A stretch of DNA of 64,000 bases, taken from NCBI GenBank assembly GCA_017398725.1, contig JAFQFA010000002.1, forward strand, positions 62,001-126,000, in the 5' to 3' direction. Within the stretch, counting starts at the first letter, position 1. Each line of letters starts with the position of its first letter. This DNA is from Oscillospiraceae bacterium (GTDB taxonomy: Bacteria > Bacillota > Clostridia > Oscillospirales > Oscillospiraceae). The notes beneath the pieces were generated by a model. It was not told the DNA's origin and searched no databases. It saw only the letters and a program-made list of their open reading frames with translations. Of this stretch, positions 60,088-64,000 are shown one piece after another. Made by a program: the position numbers and the translations under genes.

Positions 60088-62337
60088 ATGGCACGAAAGA
60101 AAAAAGAAACTCAGGTGGACGTCAAGAAGATCGACACCAGCCATGTGGTGGGGTTGGAAGGCTCTACCACAGAGCAGGCGATCTCTGAAACACTGGAGAT
60201 CAATTACATGCCTTATGCCATGTCAGTGATCGTATCCCGGGCCATTCCGGAGATCGACGGTTTTAAGCCTTCCCATAGAAAGCTTCTGTACACCATGTAC
60301 AAAATGGGCCTTTTGAAGGGGAAACTGACAAAATCTGCTAACATTGTGGGCCAGACCATGCAGCTCAATCCCCATGGCGATGCGGCAATTTATGAGACTA
60401 TGGTCCGTTTGGCCCGTGGCAATGAGACACTGCTGCACCCCTTTGTTGCATCTAAGGGTAACTTTGGTAAAGTGTATTCCCGGGATATGGCATATGCAGC
60501 ATCCCGTTATACCGAGGCGAAGCTGGAGCCCATCTGTGAAGAGTTGTTCCGGGATATCGATTCTGATACCGTGGATATGGTAGATAACTACGATGCCTCC
60601 CGGAAAGAACCGGTTTTGCTGCCTACCACATTCCCCAATGTGTTGGTCTCTGCCAATCAGGGCATCGCCGTGGGCATGGCAAGTAATATCTGCTCGTTTA
60701 ATTTAAAAGAGGTTTGCGAAACTGCCATTGCGCTGATCAATAATCCCGAGCATGATGTTTTGGAAACCTTGCCCGGTCCGGACTTTTCTACCGGTGCAGA
60801 GCTGCTGTTTGACGAAGCGACTACCCGTGAGATCTATTCCACCGGTCGTGGCAGCTTCAAACTGCGGGCAAAATGGCGATATGAGAAAAAAGATAATATT
60901 ATTGAGATCTATGAGATTCCCTATTCTACTACCAGCGAGGTGATCATTGATAAGGTTGCAGAGCTGATCAAGGCGGGAAAGATCAAAGAGATCAATGATA
61001 TGCGTGATGAGACGGATCTGAGCGGTCTGAAACTTGCGATTGATATCAAGCGGGGAGTAGAACCGGAGAAGCTCATGCAGAAGCTGTTCCGCTTGACACC
61101 TTTGCAGGATACGTTTGCCTGTAATTTCAATATTCTCATTGGCGGTAACCCCAGAGTGATGGGCGTTGGGGAGATTTTGGAGGAGTGGACGGCATGGCGC
61201 ACAGATTGCGTCAAACGTAGGCTCTATTACCAGATTCAAAAGAAGGAAGAACGACTGCACTTGCTCAAGGGCTTGGAGCGGATTCTTCTGGATATTGATA
61301 AGGCGATTGCCATTATCCGTGAAACGGAAATGGAGAGTGAAGTCATTCCCAACCTGATGATCGGTTTTGGTATTGATGAAATTCAGGCAAATTATGTGGC
61401 AGAGATCAAGCTGCGTAACATCAATAAAGAATACATTCTCAAACAACTGAAGGCTGTGGATGAGCTGGAGCAGGAGATCGCTCGACTCAACGACATTCTT
61501 GGAAGCAGCCGTAAGCTGAAGAATCTCATAATTACTGAGTTGAAGGATGTTGCCGAGAAACACGGGCAACCTCGGAAAACCCAGATCATATATGAGACCC
61601 AGCAGCAGGAAGATGTGGACGAGGAGGATGATACACCGGATTATCCTGTGACCCTATTTGTTTCCAAGGAAGGCTATGTCAAGAAAATCACCGCCCAGAG
61701 CCTTCGCATGTCCGGTGAGCAAAAGTTCAAAGAAGGGGATAGTCTCGCATTTTCCAGAGAAACTAACAATAAAGCTGAATTGCTGGTGTTTACGGATCAG
61801 TATCAGTGTTATAAAACGAAACTGTCTGACTTTGCCGACGGTAAAGCATCCCAGCTGGGTGATTATTTACCCCAGAAACTGGGTATGGATCCCGGTGAAA
61901 ATGTCCTGCAGGTGATTCTGCCCGGCGATTATAAGGGCTTTGTGCTGTTCTTCTTTGAAAACGGAAAGGCTGCCAAAGTCCCCCTGAACACCTACGAGAC
62001 CAAAACGAATCGCCGTAGACTGACCGGCGCGTTCTCTGATAAGAGCCCGCTGAAAGCTGCCATGGCCATGGAAACCGATGCGCAGGTGGTTGTCTATACC
62101 ACTGATGGGCGTGCGGCCATATTCTCCACTGCATTGCTGCTGCCGAAAACAACGCGTAATACCCAAGGCGTCAGTGTGGTCAGTCTTAAGAAAAAAGCTT
62201 CGGTTGACCGTGTTTGTATTTTGGAAGAAAGCAGTATCGCCAATGCAGGCCGTTATCGCTGCCGCACCATTCCTACAGCCGGCGCGGTTTTAAAGGAAGA
62301 GGATGCACTGGAGAAGCAGATCAGTTTCGATATGTAA
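60088..62337 (+). CDS. parC: DNA topoisomerase IV subunit A (ParC-like)
   Basis: 749 residues. The breakage domain has the catalytic Tyr141 in AASRYTEAK, preceded by HPHGDAAIYET-like residues (NPHGDAAIYETMVR). A coiled coil and the C-terminal beta-pinwheel follow, with degenerate repeats such as TKTNRRRLTG. Slightly shorter than GyrA and without a clear GyrA box, consistent with topoisomerase IV. It starts 12 bases after parE, after GAGAGG. Confidence 0.92.
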   Translation: MARKKKETQVDVKKIDTSHVVGLEGSTTEQAISETLEINYMPYAMSVIVSRAIPEIDGFKPSHRKLLYTMYKMGLLKGKLTKSANIVGQTMQLNPHGDAAIYETMVRLARGNETLLHPFVASKGNFGKVYSRDMAYAASRYTEAKLEPICEELFRDIDSDTVDMVDNYDASRKEPVLLPTTFPNVLVSANQGIAVGMASNICSFNLKEVCETAIALINNPEHDVLETLPGPDFSTGAELLFDEATTREIYSTGRGSFKLRAKWRYEKKDNIIEIYEIPYSTTSEVIIDKVAELIKAGKIKEINDMRDETDLSGLKLAIDIKRGVEPEKLMQKLFRLTPLQDTFACNFNILIGGNPRVMGVGEILEEWTAWRTDCVKRRLYYQIQKKEERLHLLKGLERILLDIDKAIAIIRETEMESEVIPNLMIGFGIDEIQANYVAEIKLRNINKEYILKQLKAVDELEQEIARLNDILGSSRKLKNLIITELKDVAEKHGQPRKTQIIYETQQQEDVDEEDDTPDYPVTLFVSKEGYVKKITAQSLRMSGEQKFKEGDSLAFSRETNNKAELLVFTDQYQCYKTKLSDFADGKASQLGDYLPQKLGMDPGENVLQVILPGDYKGFVLFFFENGKAAKVPLNTYETKTNRRRLTGAFSDKSPLKAAMAMETDAQVVVYTTDGRAAIFSTALLLPKTTRNTQGVSVVSLKKKASVDRVCILEESSIANAGRYRCRTIPTAGAVLKEEDALEKQISFDM

Positions 62338-62347
62338 CGGAGGATCT

Positions 62348-63211
62348 ATGAAAAAAGCTTGGAAGTATATCCCAATGGTTGCCAAAATCCTGTTGGGATG
62401 CGCATTGTTTGGTTTGGGTTTTAATCTTTTTTTGGTGCCTAACGGGCTTAATGCCGGCGGTATTTCGGGCCTTTCCATGCTTTTTGTCAGATTGACCAAT
62501 ATCGGCACGATCGGTTTGGTGACGGCAATCGTAAATTTGCCGCTGTTTGCGTTGGGTGGTCTGAAGATCGGGAAGAAGTTTTTCTTTGGATCTCTGTTTG
62601 GCATGCTTTTGTCTTCCACATTTATTGATGTGTTTTCCGCACTTCCGATTCCTGAAACTGAACCGCTGGTGGGAGCTATCTATGGTGGTGTTCTGTGCGG
62701 CCTAGGTGGGGGACTGGTGTTTTCTCAGGGTGCATCCACCGGTGGTTCGGATATTATTGTCAGGCTTCTGAAGCTGAAATGGCAGAATGTACCCATTGGC
62801 ACGATTACCATGACCTTTGATCTTGCTGTGGTGGCCTTAACCGGTTTGGTTTTCCGGAATATCGGTGTGTCTTTGTACAGTGGCGTTGCTATTTATATTA
62901 CCGGACAAATCATTGATGCGGTTGTATATCGCTTTGATTATTCCAAAGTTGCGTTGATTGTGAGCCGTGAGCACGACCGGATCGCAGCCTGCATTGCCCA
63001 TAAGTTAGAGCGCGGTGTTACCTTTCTGGAAGGAGAGGGATATTACACCGGCAACCAGACAAAAGTGGTTCTTACTGCGGTGAAAAAACAGCAGCTTGCA
63101 GAACTGAAGAAATTGGTTGCCGAAATCGATCCGGATGCCTTTATCATTGTGCAGGAGGCCCATCAAGTACTGGGAGACGGTTTTTCCAGATACTCCCGGG
63201 AGTCCTTGTGA
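62348..63211 (+). CDS. YitT family membrane protein
   Basis: 287 residues from the ATG at 62348 (CGGAGG upstream). About five membrane helices with GFNLFLVPNGLNAGGISGL near residue 19-38 form the YitT (DUF161) part; a C-terminal soluble DUF2179 domain begins near 205 (ALIVSREHDRIAACI). The function is unknown; family members are widespread in Firmicutes and probably transport a small molecule. It starts 10 bases after parC and is likely cotranscribed. Confidence 0.92.
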   Translation: MKKAWKYIPMVAKILLGCALFGLGFNLFLVPNGLNAGGISGLSMLFVRLTNIGTIGLVTAIVNLPLFALGGLKIGKKFFFGSLFGMLLSSTFIDVFSALPIPETEPLVGAIYGGVLCGLGGGLVFSQGASTGGSDIIVRLLKLKWQNVPIGTITMTFDLAVVALTGLVFRNIGVSLYSGVAIYITGQIIDAVVYRFDYSKVALIVSREHDRIAACIAHKLERGVTFLEGEGYYTGNQTKVVLTAVKKQQLAELKKLVAEIDPDAFIIVQEAHQVLGDGFSRYSRESL

Positions 63212-63226
63212 AAAAGAGGTGTTAAT

Positions 63227-64000
63227 ATGCGGCGAAGTATATTTGTTGTCTTACTGCTGAGTGTGCTGATAGCAATTAGCGGTTGCAGCGGCGTATTTTC
63301 TGAAACATATGTTTCTAAGAAACCCCATGAGAGCGATACAACCGCCGCATCCACAAAACAGCAATATGCTGCTTCTTATCCGGAAATCTATACGGCGTTG
63401 ACGGTTTTGGTTGGAAAGATCGAGACAGATGGTGTTATTGTTCTTTCCAATATTAATGAGCAGGTCGGGCGTTCATACTTGGAGGCTGCATGTAAAAACC
63501 TGACTTCCATGGACCCGATGGGTGCATATGCGGTTGCGGATATTCGGTTTGATCTCGGTACGAATGCTGGTCGTCTTGCGGCGGCAGTGCACATTGATTA
63601 TTCAAAAAATATAACAGAGCTGTCTTCTGTTAAAACGGTACGAACGGTTAATCAGGCAGAAGAGATTATTGGGCAGGCGTTGGAGCGGGCGGCGGAATCC
63701 GTTGCTGTGCGCGTTGAGCAGTACGAACAAATCAATTTTGATGATTTGGTGCGGCGGTATGCGGATTTGAACCCTGCTTCTGTTATGGAAATACCGCAGG
63801 TTTCTGTGTCGGTTTATCCCAATAACGGCGTAAGCCGTTTGGTGGAATTAAGCTTTACATACGAAAATTCCGCTAAGGAACTCATGAAAATGAAATCCAA
63901 AGTGGAATCTGTGTTTACAGCTGCGGAGTTGTATGTAAAAGACAGCGCGTCTTCCCAAAATAAGCTTCAGCTGCTGTATGCGTTCTTAATGGAACGGTTT
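63227..64000 (+). CDS. Lipoprotein of unknown function, 3' end beyond the window
   Basis: The frame opens at ATG 63227 (GAGGTG upstream) and is still open at the window end, giving 258 residues. A short signal peptide ends in AISGC, with Cys20 as the lipidation site. The mature part alternates beta strands and helices, without a motif I recognise. It has two segments of similar build (near 47-115 and 150-215), each ending in a beta hairpin. It follows yitT by 15 bases, so it likely belongs to the parE-parC-yitT transcript. Confidence 0.8.
   Translation, partial: MRRSIFVVLLLSVLIAISGCSGVFSETYVSKKPHESDTTAASTKQQYAASYPEIYTALTVLVGKIETDGVIVLSNINEQVGRSYLEAACKNLTSMDPMGAYAVADIRFDLGTNAGRLAAAVHIDYSKNITELSSVKTVRTVNQAEEIIGQALERAAESVAVRVEQYEQINFDDLVRRYADLNPASVMEIPQVSVSVYPNNGVSRLVELSFTYENSAKELMKMKSKVESVFTAAELYVKDSASSQNKLQLLYAFLMERF

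Overview
The window looks like chromosomal core DNA from a Gram-positive anaerobe of the class Clostridia. It most resembles the gut Oscillospiraceae/Ruminococcaceae group. The pointers are strong AGGAGG ribosome binding sites, TTGACA/TATAAT promoters often with an extended TGn, a T-box in front of alaS, an L10 leader, WhiA, YitT, DUF1292, DUF1385, DUF4317, an ECF transporter module, lipoprotein signal peptides and a multi-cluster ferredoxin. Base composition looks moderate and even; I did not compute it. There is no prophage, insertion sequence or CRISPR array. Species placement is inference.

Layout. 1-12.5 kb: a truncated EamA transporter (minus), divergent pepF, T-box-controlled alaS, then comEC-holA-rnmV-ABC-F and mrp. 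12.5-23.5 kb, mostly minus: a lipoprotein (A), a membrane protein, rplJ-rplL behind an L10 leader, three small unrecognised membrane-protein genes, rpmG-secE-nusG-rplK-rplA, a split TauE/SafE pair next to ruvX, a parvulin-type foldase, and a probable 6S RNA starting at the stop codon of a DUF1292 gene. 23.6-33 kb, plus: a class A penicillin-binding protein with a zinc-ribbon-like insert, an RlmI-like methyltransferase, ecfA1-ecfA2-ecfT-truA and a ClpE-like unfoldase. 33-40.5 kb: an orotidine decarboxylase homologue that has lost its catalytic residues, a repeat-tailed lipoprotein, a four-cluster ferredoxin, and murB-whiA-dnaE. 40.5-50.6 kb: one long apparent operon (lipoprotein, response regulator, histidine kinase, DUF1385, prmC, recA, recX, rimO, pgsA, DUF4317). 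50.6-64 kb: a cytidylate-kinase-like gene, tex with an amidohydrolase, lipoprotein B, two 152-bp tandem repeats abutting tRNA-Arg(ACG), mutY, parE-parC, yitT and a truncated lipoprotein gene.

Most genes are housekeeping: translation (alaS, ribosomal proteins, truA, prmC, rimO, tRNA), replication and repair (dnaE, holA, recA/recX, mutY, parE/parC, ruvX), envelope building (PBP, murB, pgsA) and uptake (ECF module, ComEC). The least explained elements are five. First, the tRNA-tail-derived hairpin repeats at 56365-56668. Second, the paralogous lipoproteins A and B, which share a Cys-His-Asp pattern. Third, the pair of membrane proteins sharing a 28-residue N-terminal module at 16412 and 17224. 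Fourth, the catalytically stripped OMP decarboxylase homologue. Fifth, the zinc-ribbon insert in the penicillin-binding protein.
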